Below, piece after piece: positions 32,636 through 45,000 of a stretch of 64,000 nucleotides of DNA. The notes below the pieces were generated by a model. The model had not been told where the DNA came from, did no database searches, and saw only the letters and a list, made by a program, of their open reading frames with translations. Source of the DNA: Limonium bicolor (Eukaryota > Streptophyta > Magnoliopsida > Caryophyllales > Plumbaginaceae); the NCBI GenBank assembly GCA_023374045.1, contig CM041777.1:484011594-484075593 (forward strand), read 5' to 3'. Position 1 is the first letter of the stretch. Every line of letters begins with the position of its first letter. Both the position numbers and the translations under genes were made by a program.

Positions 32636-33429
32636 TGGATTACGCCCACGTAATCAACATTATATCATCCTTGAACATAGGTTCAAGATGTCTAATTCTC
32701 ACTAAGCATTCCAGCTTCCATGTCATCTATCCTCACATTATGATCCGATCAGAGGGTCTTATCCGTATTAATGGCTTAGTCTCTGTATCCAGGATTCTTA
32801 TTGGTATTTATACCATTTCCACAACTTAGTTTGGCCTAGCCTCAAAGGTTCTAAATCATTCGGTCGAAAAGTCATATATTTATCCAACTGGAAGATGTGT
32901 GGTACATCTTTCCTTTCCCGTTAATTAGATATATGAAACTTTTAAGGTACCAGTCTGCTAGCTTCCGTTGCGCGACTTTGATAGCCTTAGGCTTAGTTTG
33001 CCTTTCTTATCCTTTCACAATATTGTATATCCTTCTTCTGCATGCTTATATTTTTGTACTAAAGGTCTCTCAATGGACATGTGTTATCTTTATATTCACG
33101 GCCTTAATGAGTTGTAGCTCGTCTATCCAGTCTCTCTGGAGATCTAACGTTCATACTCTTAGTGTTCTCTCAAGTGTCTAAATCGTTATTTCCAACTGAA
33201 CTTTGGTCTAAGGATGGTACTTGATATGAAATTACTGTTTAGTGCTTATTGCCCTTTACAGTTTCCTCTAACTCTTAAGACATGTTCTATGTCTGCACTT
33301 AATAATCTGTGCTCATCGTACTTCATAATTCTCAATTATTTTTCTGTCTTTGATGAGTTCTCTATTCCTTTGTGTCATTGGTTCAACTGAGTTTCTTATC
33401 TTCAACTGTTGTGGTAGTAGCTACTCTTG

Positions 33430-33690
33430 TCTGATCTTGCGTCGTTGACTGTGGTATGGAGTCGACTACTTCCCGTGTTCCTTACACCACTCGTCTACAT
33501 GCATGGGGTACCTTACTGATACATTACTACTTACCCCACTAACTCACAAATGAGCCTGTCAGGCCTGCAAGCCCCTGTGGGGGCAGTCGTCCCATGTCTC
33601 GTTTTAGTAAACTCGTAGTGTCCGTCACACGTTTAGCTATTGCTAATTATGAAGCATTCTATTGTCGATCTCCTCTTCATCGTTCCATGA
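33430..33690 (-). other. Conserved structured non-coding block (copy in C)
   Basis: Reverse-strand homologue of 5611-5820 and 47229-47440. The small stem is GCCCC / GGGGC here (33571-33584) against CTCC / GGAG in A and B. Confidence 0.7.
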
Positions 33691-35137
33691 TAACACTTAT
33701 TGTTCTTCTTGAACTTAATCAAGAGAAATCCATTTACTGTGTTCTTGGGTATGGTATGCTCTAGCTCCTTTCTGTATTCCATACTGACTCGATCTCTTAG
33801 TAACTGAGGTCTCTTTCTATAGAGCCTCTTATCTTGTTTCTCATATTTTGATTACTGGGAATGCACTTCCAGTTCCTTAAGGAATGAGTAGTGTGCTTCC
33901 TATGAAATCTTACCTCGCATGGCCTAGACTAGTGGCGTCAATGCATAGTTCATCTTTCATCTTATTTTCTTAATCATATTGGTTTCTGCTCATAAATCTA
34001 ATTGCCCCAGTGTCAATATTTGACGGCTTATACATAATGGTCGCTTTACTACGCACCATGACTTAATCCACTTATATAGGTATTGTTCTTTGGCTTCTAC
34101 TACCATGGTAGCTCGTCTTTCTCTGTTGCCCATTGATGGTGCAACTCCTAAATCCCTTAATCTAACATCTTATACTCAATCCCTTCTTGGTGTAAACACA
34201 CTGGGGGTTCCCAATTCTGGGTGTATGGCGATTACTGTACCGTGTCATAAAATTGTTCTCTTAGTATGAAGGTGTTTCGCTTCAATTTCGGTTTCATATG
34301 TAGGTCAGTCTCTCTCACGTTCTTCCATCCCTTATGATGTTATTTACCATGTAATTTAACTGGTTACTGAAAAATTCATCCGTTGAGTCACAAGCTCTTC
34401 TGAGCGTTGGTCACTTGACGTGCCATATTGTGCACAAACAACGTTTATCTCTGACGATTACTGATTCTTAACTCCCAGGTGTTGGATATGAGGTCTATCT
34501 ATGCAGCCTTCCTTATTACTCAAGTGTATCTGGTACGTTCTAAGGTAATCTCAAGGTTTACAGTTTCCATTCTCTAACAAAAGTATCCTATCTCTAATAA
34601 GTGAAAGCCCTTTTTGAGGGGTTTATTCCCACTCACGGCCCCACAACAATGAGAGGTATCCCCACCCTAAAAGGAATGGTTCCTTCTCCGCCCCTATCAA
34701 TAGCATTAGCTCAATTTCTCATTGGTGCCCATTTGGCAATATCTTCCACAATTAACTTACAGGTTTTGTAACCGTTCATATTTACGAATTGTAGTTCATC
34801 CGTGGCTTAGATAAGCCCTCTTATGCCTTCTTATGCCTCGGCTCTGTTGTGGTTAACATCCTTGGCTCATCGGTTCTTAGTGCTTAATTTTCTTAAGTGA
34901 GAGTCGGTGCTCGGTTCACTGTCGTACTGTTACTTATCTATATGTTATTCTCACAAGGTCCTGGTTCTTTGAATTCTCGCAACCGTTAGGTTACATCCTA
35001 GATGTAATACCGTGTTTCATGGTAATATCGTTCAGATGATCTGTGTAATACCCCAATTTTTCTAGCTCCAATTTTTTTTTTGAACAATACAGCGGAAGTC
35101 TTGCCACAAACTCAACCCGGGGTGCTACCGCCACACT

Positions 35138-35153
35138 CACTCACTAGTGAGTG
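35138..35153 (-). other. LTR-terminal stem-loop (F)
   Basis: Perfect inverted repeat CACTCAC-TA-GTGAGTG, about 95 bp inside the LTR end. Confidence 0.65.
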
Positions 35154-35918
35154 CTAAGGCTAACTACCACTATCACTTCCAAATTAAGTTATACTTTTAA
35201 ACCATGTATATTCATAATGTAACCACAACTTATATAGACTTACAACAACATTACTAATTTATACAAAATTTTAACCCTAATACATAAGTACTTTGTGGGA
35301 ATAATTACAACGCCCTCTAACTTCAATATCTATTCCTCTTTAGCTCCACTCTCTCATGCAACTTCACGACTAGGGAAAAAAACACCATCCCTTCATGTAC
35401 CTGTGGTCAGTCATACAATCACAAAGAAAAGACCACAGGGCATAACGCCAAAATCAGCAACGCTGAGTAACTCCCATCGCAACATGTAAAATACCTTTTA
35501 CTTGTAAAACTCCAAGATTACATAAACCTAGCAACAAAGGTAGTGGAACACTACAACCATGACATCAGGATAATAGCATAGCACAATCACAATAGGGTTA
35601 ACACATAAAACCATAAATTAGCACCACCTGTTGCTTACCTTAACATAAGGTGCATAAATGATCATTCAACATTCTAACAAGTATCATTCATCCAAATAAT
35701 CAATATCAATCAGCAGGCAATATAGTCAATGTCAAGATCCACTGAGTATAACATTCAACACCACGATACAATTTACACATGTCCTCGGGCAATCGGTCTT
35801 TCGACATAGAGCACTAACACTCTCGACCCCTCGGATAATTTTTCACCTCACCCCATGTCCTTAAGTGTGCACACCCCCTATGAATCATCAGTCCATAGAG
35901 TAGATCATGATGGCTTAG

Positions 35919-36005
35919 CTCCAATACATTGGTAGGAGCAAATAATAAAAGACCCCAATACACTGGTAGGGGCAGTCTCAGTAAACTCCAATACATTGGT
36001 AGGAG
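35919..36005 (-). repeat. Three 20-bp hairpins at 33-34 bp period (F)
   Basis: Units at 35919, 35953 and 35986 share the core AATACAYTGGTA. The outer arms are CTCC/GGAG, CCCC/GGGG and CTCC/GGAG, so the middle unit differs at both paired positions. Confidence 0.75.
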
Positions 36006-36119
36006 TAATATTTCATAAACACATTACCACTTGGCTTAGGCACAACCTTGCCTTACCCCTCACTTTAATATACATAAACACAAGATAAATCAACACATAA
36101 AGTCAATATAAGCACCATA

Positions 36120-37800
36120 GTAACTGCTGGACAGAAATAGCATCACAACAGTAAACATTGTTATCCACGGTAAACACCTGTACACTTATGTACATCTCAA
36201 CAGGAGCACCAAATTCATTAAGCCAAGTAATCATCTAGCTTCATTCAACCAATATAAACCACGATGGTCTTTATGACACAAGAAAATCAATCCACACACA
36301 AACACACCCTTCTCGGTCAAACATAGCAACAATGATAAATAGTTATATTGTTACAGTCAATTTCCAAGGTAACTAATCAACATTCACTTTAACCAATGGT
36401 TGGGCACTTACTTGCCTCACCCCACACTTCCATATCAGCATAGCACAAGTTATAGCATCACCAAGATCAATATAACCAGACATAGCAACTGTTGGACAGA
36501 AATAACACAAGACAACATTTACAATTTACCGTTGTAACAATTTGTGCACTTTTGTGCATCCAAGCATTTTCACTAAGGTTCACTTGAACCAAGCTATCAA
36601 CCAGCTTCTTATAATCAATATAAACTTAATTAATCTCTAATACACAGAAAAAACCAACTCATATAAAATTCCCACACTTGACTGTACAAACAACAGTGAC
36701 AATGACAATTACAACCATTGTAACAATTCGTGCACTTATGTGCATCCAACAAATTTTACTGAGGTTAACCTGAACTAAGCTGTTAAACAGCTTCATATAA
36801 TTAACATAACACCCAATGATCTCTAAAACACAAGAGATTCAACTCATACAAATACCTTTACACTTTACTGTACAAAATAACAACGATAACAATGACAATT
36901 AACAGTCAATTTCTTAGGTGATTTACCTATGGTTTTTAGCCATCCTTTTTTTCCTTTTATACTCACCTAATATATGTTAATGAACCACCTTTTAATCAAG
37001 GCTAACATACACCAAGCTACTGATCCAAACAGCAATAAAACTATCCATTGTTATTTAACAACAATCTTGTACTTTAACAACTTTCCATTTTACAATTTGT
37101 GTAACCATGTCGTCTAACTTAGTTTACCTTAGCTAAGTGGTCACATAACCTTATCTAGACTATATGAACCTCATTTATTCACTAAATTCAGAAAAAAAAA
37201 CAATTCCCACCACCACCATTCATTTCGGTTACAACAACAACAACAATAACTTTTACATTTTGGACAACTTTGTACATCTTAGCATATCTTGGTAATTACA
37301 TTAGATATAACAAGTATAATTGCTCTCCTTGCTCAATATAAGACAGAATAACCTCATTGGTCTATAAAATCCAAGAAAAATAACCTATACACCCACACAA
37401 CCCAACCGGTTTCATCTAGAACACAAATTACAACATTCTTGGACAGATGTAAGTTTTCTTGTCATTTTAGCCTAAGAAACTCATCAAACTTGTTTCCCAC
37501 TTTTACATGGATGTTTATACACCTAATAAGATTCCTTTCCCAAGCAATTCAAGCTAAAAGCTCACAGAAAAATAATTCAAAACTCCAATATACAGAACCG
37601 AATTCTGTTAGGACAGCAATTGGACAGATCTGAATTCTCTTGCTTTTCTAACCTATGAAACCCATCAATTTTGCTTCCCACTCTTCATGGATGTTCATAC
37701 ACCTATGTAGCATATTTTCCTCAGCTTCCGTTCAAAAACAGAGAAAATCAACTCAAAACTCTGTTATACAGAACATACACAGCAGCAGTTTTTAGCACAT
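36120..37800 (-). repeat. Degenerate tandem repeats, about 180 bp period (F)
   Basis: Recognisable pairs: GTAACAATTTGTGCACTT at about 36535 against GTAACAATTCGTGCACTT at about 36719, and GGACAGAT at about 37441 and 37622, spaced about 180-184 bp. The GTTGGACAGAAATA phrase near 36486 has a partner about 360 bp upstream. Units are strongly diverged; boundaries are approximate. Confidence 0.5.
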
Positions 37801-39768
37801 TTTGTCATTAAACTTGTTCTAACTTGTCTAGCTTACTTCATTTGCATAGCCACGAATTTTGCTAGTTAAATAGGAGAATTAAACCTCCAAAAATCAGCTA
37901 GTTACAGGTTCATTCAACAAAGGAAAAACAACAAGAAGTCAATCCCATCAAAATCACAAAACTGCACTAAAGAAAATCAGATTTTGCAAACTTGTTGATC
38001 AAGGTTGTTACCTTGTTCTTTCTGTCATTTCTTGCTAGTTTTCTCTAATATTCCTACAGCTTTATGTCCCTTCCTCTTCTTCATAAGTACTCCAGCATTA
38101 GCACCTGATTTCTTTCTTTGTTCCTTGCGCAAAGATCAACAATATTCCACTAAATGCTCTCTGTCTGTTCTGGAATGAAAATGTTTTCTGCCCTTCTCTA
38201 ATCGTTTCTGGGATGAAATGTTTTTTTTCTTCCCTTCTCCAATCTGGTGTGAGTGAATGGGAAGATAATGAAAAGAGTGCAGAGAAGGTAAGTGCTGCAA
38301 TAGCTTCAATGATTTATCACAGAGAATGAAGGAGGTGCTAGGCTGCCAGCATAGGAGATTGAAGATCCCGAGAGTATGTTGTCAAGAAGGTTCCTAATGG
38401 CCTACAGATGCACCAACAAAAGACGAGAATGGAGCAAATAGCTCATGCCTTCAGCCTTATACGTGTGGTACGGTCCCAAAGCTTGAGTCGGTTTTACTCC
38501 ACTTCAGCTTGTGAGCAGTAGCTTTGAGATTGACTGGGAGTGCAGAGAATGACAAGAGGTGCAGGGCTACAATTGCTTGCTAGTTGAGTTTGCAGATAAC
38601 CCAGAGTGACGAGAATAGAAGAGGCGTGAGCAGTATGTTCATGTTCACCACGTGGGTTGTAAAACCGTGAGGAAGAGAAAGAAGACAGAAGGAGATATAT
38701 GCTCCTTTTGTTTGCCGGTCATGAGCAGAGATAAAGGAAGGGGTGTAAAGTTCATCGTTCGCCAGTTAGGTTGGAAAGAGCGTGAAGATAATGAGGAACG
38801 GTGGAGCTGATGCTCCTTTTTGTGAGTAAGGTTGCAAAGACTTTAATGAAAGAAGAATTAGGTGCAGAGATGAATGAAGGCTCAGAGCATGTATTTCCTT
38901 ATTCGCAGGTATTTGTTAAAATTTAACGTGAGTTTTGAGATGAAAAGAGGGCAGGGATATATATCCTTTGTTCACCAGTTTGGGTAGTAAATACCATGAG
39001 GAAGATAGATAATATATGATGTGCAAAGCTTTGTTCCTTATTTCATTAGCGAGGAGAAAGAAGAAGGCAGTTGAATATTAGTGTTCCTTGTTCGACAGGA
39101 ATGAGAGATATGGTGGAGCATACCTGCTCCTTATTCAACCGGCTACTTGTAAATTACCGTTAATGAAAAACTTCAAGGGTATGCAGAGTACGTATGTTAT
39201 TCGTTGAGGAAGGGAATGAATCGAGGCTTAGAATGAAAAGTATCGTTGTACGCTGGTGAAGAGGATGAAGACGATGAGCTCCAATCGAAGTGAAAGCAAC
39301 CCGACAACAGCAACGTAGAAAAGGAAAGAAATTTCCTTTCAGCCGAGTAATTAAACAATGTCATGACACCTATTGTTCTTGCTGTTCAATTCCTATTGGC
39401 CATGGTTGTTGGCTAATAAATGAATTAAAGAATTGTTGTGACTAAGTAGGGTAAGTCGGCTATATCAAGCTGGAAGAGATTTGTATGGCTGAAATGATTA
39501 CATAGTGACAATATATTAATCACTTAATTGTTACAAGATTGAAAAACGACAACACTACCCTATTGTGCTGGCTACTTTAAATTCAAGACATCAAAGAGAT
39601 ATTAGTAATTATTGCTAATGGAATGAACGTATATATCAATTTCAATGATAGTTAATCCTTATCCATACTGCTATGGTAATGTGCGCCGACTATATCTAAA
39701 AAAAACAATTGATTAGTTATCCAATATCATTATTATGTCTAGAAAAATAAACTAGTTAATTATTATAC

Positions 39769-39895
39769 TACAACCGGTAATATAAACTTAACATGTTACT
39801 GTAATAATAACACATTTTAACATTACAATCGGTAATATAAATTTAACATGTCACTATAACAATGACACGTTTAATATTACAGTCGGTCACTTTTA
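39769..39895 (+). repeat. Short tandem repeat, about 54 bp, 2.3 units
   Basis: Units begin ACAACCGGTAATATAA, ACAATCGGTAATATAA and ACAGTCGGTCAC; each contains AACATGTYACT and an approximate inverted partner. Confidence 0.65.
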
Positions 39896-39989
39896 CCAAT
39901 AGCTAGATATAATAATAATAATGGATAAAACTAAATAATGAAGCAGCCTATATACATATACTAATCGATTTGACATGCAAGGTATACAT

Positions 39990-40140
39990 ATACGTAAGCA
40001 ACGTATATATATATATATATATAAGCGATCTAAGCTTGTATACATATATACACAAACGATTTATAGGCAATGTATTCATATATATATGCGCGATTTAGTA
40101 AGCAATGTATATATATATATATATATATATATAAGCGGTT
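39990..40140 (+). repeat. AT microsatellite units
   Basis: Three units, each GCAATGTA (or GCAACGTA), a TA run of variable length, then GCGATTTA or GCGGTTTA. Confidence 0.7.
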
Positions 40141-41382
40141 TAGTAATGTACTCACTGGTGAGTGGTTAAACTGGTGTAAAATTAAAAGAAAAGAAATTAA
40201 AAACTCAAAAAAACGTCGGGCTGCAAACAATCCCGGTCGTGGTAGTATAGTGAATTGTAAGCGACCGGATCGAACCGTGGGACTAATATACAAATAATAG
40301 TACCTAAGCGTGTCACAAAAAGGGGGGATTAATTGACTTGTATTATAAATAAAAAGGAAAGATAAAATAAACTAAGTTAATAAATAAATTAAACGGGACT
40401 CTGGTTCAGGTTAATATAATCTGCTTATTATGCTATCTCTACTGGTTTAATAATTTGTTTGGCAAAATTTCTCTTATTATCTTAAGGACTAAATCATAGC
40501 CTCAAAAGAACTCGTTTACCTGAAAATGCAAGGTTCTAATCAAGGTTCAAGCACAATACGTGTAAACGGACGGTTTAGATATGAGAAATTATTTATGCAT
40601 CTGAAAATACTAACTTATTAAATCATAATAAGCTTTCTCCAAATTTACGGCTTAATTAACCTATCTATTTATCACCTGGTCTGATCAAAATAGACTTAGC
40701 AAGCAATTTAATAAACTCATGACATTTATTAAAAAGGCGAGAGATAAGCTTTAAAACGTAACAACTGTATTTAAATAAAACCAGTAAAAAGCATAATTAA
40801 TACAAACACATAACAACCATTCCCAGAGTATAAATATTCTAGCCTAACATATTAAATAGATAAACAGAAACAAGAGTAATAGAAATCATCTGTAGTCACT
40901 CCTGCATTCGCTCTGCTATTTTCTATACGTAGGACTAGAGGTGGATATGGTGGAATGTAGAAATAAATAAAATGGAGAAGGCGGGAGAAGAGAAATGGGA
41001 TGATGTGTGGCGAAGTGGATGTTGGGTCGTGGATGGATGGATGTCTTTTTGAAAGAGAAGGTACGTGTTTATATAGAGAAAGGAAGAGGCAGCGCAACTC
41101 ATTGATTGCTCACTGATTGCAGGGGACAGAGACAACGCGTGAGTGAATTAAGGTAGGCGCCGACGACTGTTAATGGATATGGCTGAAGACAGTGGACGAG
41201 TTGCAGTGGCCGAGTTGCAGACAGTCGGCGAAGGCAAGTTGGAGACAGTGGACGAGTTGGAGCGGGCGAGTTGCAGACAATCGGCGAAGAAGATAAGCTC
41301 CCGTTAATTATCTAAACATTAACACGCGTCCGCTTGTTGTCCGCTTCATTTCATGCGGTCCTCTCTGTTGTCCGCCTCTCAC

Positions 41383-41530
41383 GTCCGCCTCTAAATAGGC
41401 GGTTGCCTCTCAGTGTTGTCCGCCTAAAGTCAGGCGGTTGCCTTGTGTCTTGACCGCCCTAATATAGGCGGTTGCCTTATGCATGTCCGCTAGGCGGTTG
41501 TGTGTGTGGAGTCCGCCCCAATCCAGGCGG
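41383..41530 (+). repeat. CCGCC/GGCGG hairpin array
   Basis: Five hairpins start at 41383, 41418, 41452, 41485 and 41511. Typical arms are CCGCCT and AGGCGG with 5-8-base AT-rich loops, most followed by TTGCCT or TTG. Additional half-units occur from about 41330. Confidence 0.78.
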
Positions 41531-41816
41531 TTCCTTAGGCGGTTGTAAGCTTGACTGTGACCTATTTTCCTTCAAACTTTGACCGGCTCTAGATTCTTCG
41601 TTTGGACCCCGTTTTCTGAGCCGTTTGCGTCTATGCGTTTGTCTCTTTGTCTACTTTATTCCCAGCTTGGTTTTCATCATGTTTAACCAATAAATTTGTG
41701 AGATAATAATAAAACATAAACTAGAGGAAAACTAACCGAAGTGGAGAAATGAGCAAGAAAAGTGCTAATATTATATATGAAACACCTATAAATCATGCTC
41801 ATTTGGACACTTATCA

Positions 41817-42058
41817 GAGCAATATTGTGTATTTGTGGACAATTGAAGGTGGAGGTGTCATGGATGGAGCTCTCATGGTTTTGGAGCAGAGAAGAGGAAG
41901 GAAAATCGGTGGGGAAGAAAATGAAGAAGAGAGAGAGAGGTAGGCTAAAGTAAAGATATTTTGTCTTTAAAAACAAATAGTACTATTTACTAACTTTCCC
42001 TCTTATTTTTCCTTACTTGCTGGCACATGTGGTGAGTCACCACTTCAAAAACCGTTCC
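41817..42058 (-). mobile_element. Fragment of a C-type LTR
   Basis: Matches 30564-30803 in the C left LTR at roughly 95% by eye, then stops abruptly at GTTCC where the next LTR begins. It sits where a primer binding site would be expected, so the 5' junction of C has been rearranged. Confidence 0.75.
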
Positions 42059-45000
42059 TGTAACACACCCATCTCGATCCAATCGTGGTTATCACAAACT
42101 TAACACCATATATACAAACTCTGCAGCGGATTCAAATACATTCTAGGACCTTGCCACGGTCTGACTACAGAATATACCGAACATTAGTATATACCAATCT
42201 TAACCAAATACATATCCTTCTTACAATCCCCTCACATCCTATACATCTTACTAACTCAAAATTCCATACGAGTGTACATGCACAACTCGTAGGCCACACT
42301 TAACTCGTAACGCTTGTACCCCATCTTACTCGTGACGGCCGCCTTCTGACGTTACCTGTGTAGTAAAAACAGCCCCCAAAGGGGGTCAGCACGAATGCTG
42401 GTACGATCCTCTCATGACCCCCAAGCTAACGTGGCTACGACGACTAATTGTCGATAGCATGGAGGTTGACTAGATGCACAACATAATAGAAAGTGCAGTA
42501 AACAACAATCCAAATATGAACAATCAAAGTTCAAACATAATGAACGACTTAAATGCGTTCCCTTAATTAGAGAGTTAATTATTTAACTCCTTAAGTTATG
42601 TTTCCTCTTAATCTTAGTCCATCCTTATCTTACCTCAATCTTAGTCTTATCTTAGCCTTAGAAACAACCATCCTTTAAAAAGGAATGAATGTAGCTTATC
42701 TTAGTCTTATAATACAAACCATCCTTTAAAAAGGAATGGTTGCAACTTATCTCAACCTTATCTTAATCTTAAAATACAAACCACTCTTCAAATAGAAATG
42801 ATTGTATCTTACCTCAATGTTTATTTTTGTCGGGTCAAAAGCAACCCTAGCCAATGAGCTATTAACTCCATTGGTTGAATAAACAACTTATCTTATAATT
42901 TAGGATTTAGGTGATCCTACCGCACCATCTTAATGCCTCCTACCTTGGAATGTATGTCCAATGTAGCTGAGCCGGCAACCGACCCTAGGCAACAAGTCCG
43001 AAGACAAGTCCTTAAACGGAAGTCGGATCTGCTTTAGATACCGACCCCCTTTTCCTTAGCATGCATGACCGGAGTCAGTCCCAGGTTCCTCACTCCCCCC
43101 TTAAGTTCCAGTTAGTAGAAGTCTCAAGACAATGTTTGTTGGTTAACCTCTTTCGGTTTATAACAAACTAATATTAGGGAGCGTTCCTTAGTCTCACTCA
43201 ATTCTTTACTAAACGTTGGTTAGTAAGTTCTCACGGTAAGTTGTGTTAGTTTTCAAACATCACACAACAATACAATAAACATAATGTTCCGGTTGCATGC
43301 TTTATCTTGTTTAGTGGGCACACAAAAACAAATAGCACACAAGCCGAGGGACACCTCATTAGCAAGCAGGTCACAAGAAGAATTATACCGTTCACCGTTG
43401 GTTGTTCGGTTGCTTACTCTCTTCCGGAGTCCAAATACTCAAGCCCTAAAACATTCATTCAGTTTTAGGTTATTAATCACTTAACTTAATTCAACTTATT
43501 TAACTTACTTAACCCATAATGATTCCCACCTAACACCTCTTAAGTTTTACCACTTAATCTTACAACTTAACCTTAAACTTTTAAGTTTATACTTATCTTA
43601 ATCTCTTAGGCCTTTATACCTCTATTCATCATTGCCCTCTTAATGGGGTACCATTAATACCACTAAACTTCCTTAGGGTTTCTCTCTTTTTTTCATCTTT
43701 AGGGTCGACCGACCTTACCGACCGACCTTACCCAAGGTCGGTCCATTCCAGACTTATTACCGTTTGAAAATTTTACCCCGACCGACCTTGCAAGTCGGTC
43801 CCCAAGGTCGGTCCATTCCCGAGAGTTTCCCCGTGGAATATTTAAGCCCGACCAACCTTGTCAAGGTCGGTCCCAAGTTCGGTCCATTCCAGAGACTCAA
43901 TTCGTACACAAAATACAAGCCCGACCGAACTTGTAAGTCCGGTCCCCAAGTTCGGTCGATTCCAGAAACTCTTTCCGGTAGTGTAAACTGAGCTCGACCG
44001 ACCTTGCAGGTCCGGTCCCTAAGGTCGGTCGGCTCCATAACCTTGTTTCTAAATTCCCATTTAACTCCAAACTTCTCCACGAGTTCCCCCATGTGTCCTA
44101 ACACCACTTTGGCACTTAAACTCACCTTAGAACTTCCACCAAACTCTCCAAAACAATTTCCAAAGATCTTTTTAAACATTCACTCAATTCTTTTAAAACT
44201 CCTAACACTTAGCACTTATTTCCTTACATTCCCAACTTGTAACCTTACCAAAACTTCCTCAAGTCACCTTGCATATCCATGCACCAATTTCTCTCTTTTC
44301 CATTTGTTACTCATCATTCCTAAACTCTTGGACATACCTAAACATTTCTTCCCATCCTCTTAGCACCTTAACCTTGTTCTTCTTTACCTTGACCTTCCTA
44401 CACCCTCCTTAGAAATCTACATTTCTTTTACTCAATTACTCACCATTCTCATGACCTTACACTCTTATACATTCCTAGTCAATCTACAACATTCTCCTTC
44501 AATCTTCACTCCCATCACCTAAGTCCACTCATTACCATCTAAACTAAAACCTTATTGTTCCACTACTAGCATCATCACTACTTACACAAGCTTCCCAAGA
44601 CTTTCATTGATATATTCCCTAGTTCATACCTAAATCACCTTAAGCATTATACACCTTCTCCTTCAAATTTATGCACAAGTCTCACCATTCCTCTTTCCAT
44701 GACTCTGGTGTGTTCAATACACCCTTTTGAACTCTAATTTCCTCATAGACAACTCTAGGTCATTCTAAACCTAAAGAACTCCTTAGTTAACTCATTTCCA
44801 CTCAAATCCCTTTTTAATGATTCCAAGTAAATCCTAGGGCATCTTAACTCACCACTACCACCTAAACACTTTGTTTTCTACTCAAATTTCGCCATAGCTT
44901 CTCTAGTATATTGTCATGCCCAAATGCATTGTTTTCCTCATTCAACCATCTCACACACATCAAGTTCTTTCTCATCATATTTCATCACCCAAACCAACTC

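Larger units (their letters stand above)
31351..35043 (-). mobile_element. Element C interior, non-coding
   Basis: No coding domain found on either strand. It contains three diverged repeats at 31546-31833, a conserved block at 31971-32090, an internal polypurine tract at 32621-32635 and the structured block near 33430-33690, in the same order as in A but reversed. It is cut off at 35043 by repeat F. Confidence 0.72.
35044..39300 (-). mobile_element. Repeat F: probable reverse giant LTR of another subfamily
   Basis: Starts with TGTAATACCCC (reverse complement of an LTR end GGGGTATTACA), followed within 110 bp by a palindromic stem-loop as in the other LTR ends. Non-coding. It carries a three-unit hairpin array (35919-36005) and degenerate repeats of about 180 bp (36120-37800). 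Purine-rich DNA at 38300-39300 resembles the complement of the promoter-proximal part of the other LTRs. I could not find the far end or a TSD, so the right boundary is arbitrary. Confidence 0.5.
39301..41816. other. Unassigned repeat-derived DNA
   Basis: No gene. Contains a 54-bp tandem at 39769-39895, AT-rich units at 39990-40140, a stretch near 40215-40285 (GGATCGAACCGTGGG) of a kind that recurs in plant retroelements, a GAGTTGCAGACAGTCGGCGA-type repeat at 41190-41290, and a CCGCC/GGCGG hairpin array at 41383-41530. I could not define element borders. Confidence 0.4.

Noticed and set aside
35139..38236. F as a solo LTR ending at 38236 with TSD ATCTG
   Set aside because: ATCTG occurs at 38237 after CA, but the sequence there is not an LTR start like its relatives, and the match is probably chance.
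40215..40285. tRNA-like sequence (GGATCGAACCGTGGG)
   Set aside because: No cloverleaf arms, and the flanks do not pair as an acceptor stem.
43704..44036. CRISPR-like pattern (palindromic repeats with unique spacers of regular length)
   Set aside because: The setting is a plant LTR, repeats are degenerate with changing arms, spacers share words such as CATTCCAG, and there are no cas genes.
43757..44179. 140-codon minus-strand ORF over the hairpin array
   Set aside because: It reads through a non-coding hairpin array; the repeated motifs follow the DNA palindromes and the frame is not kept in the related array of E.
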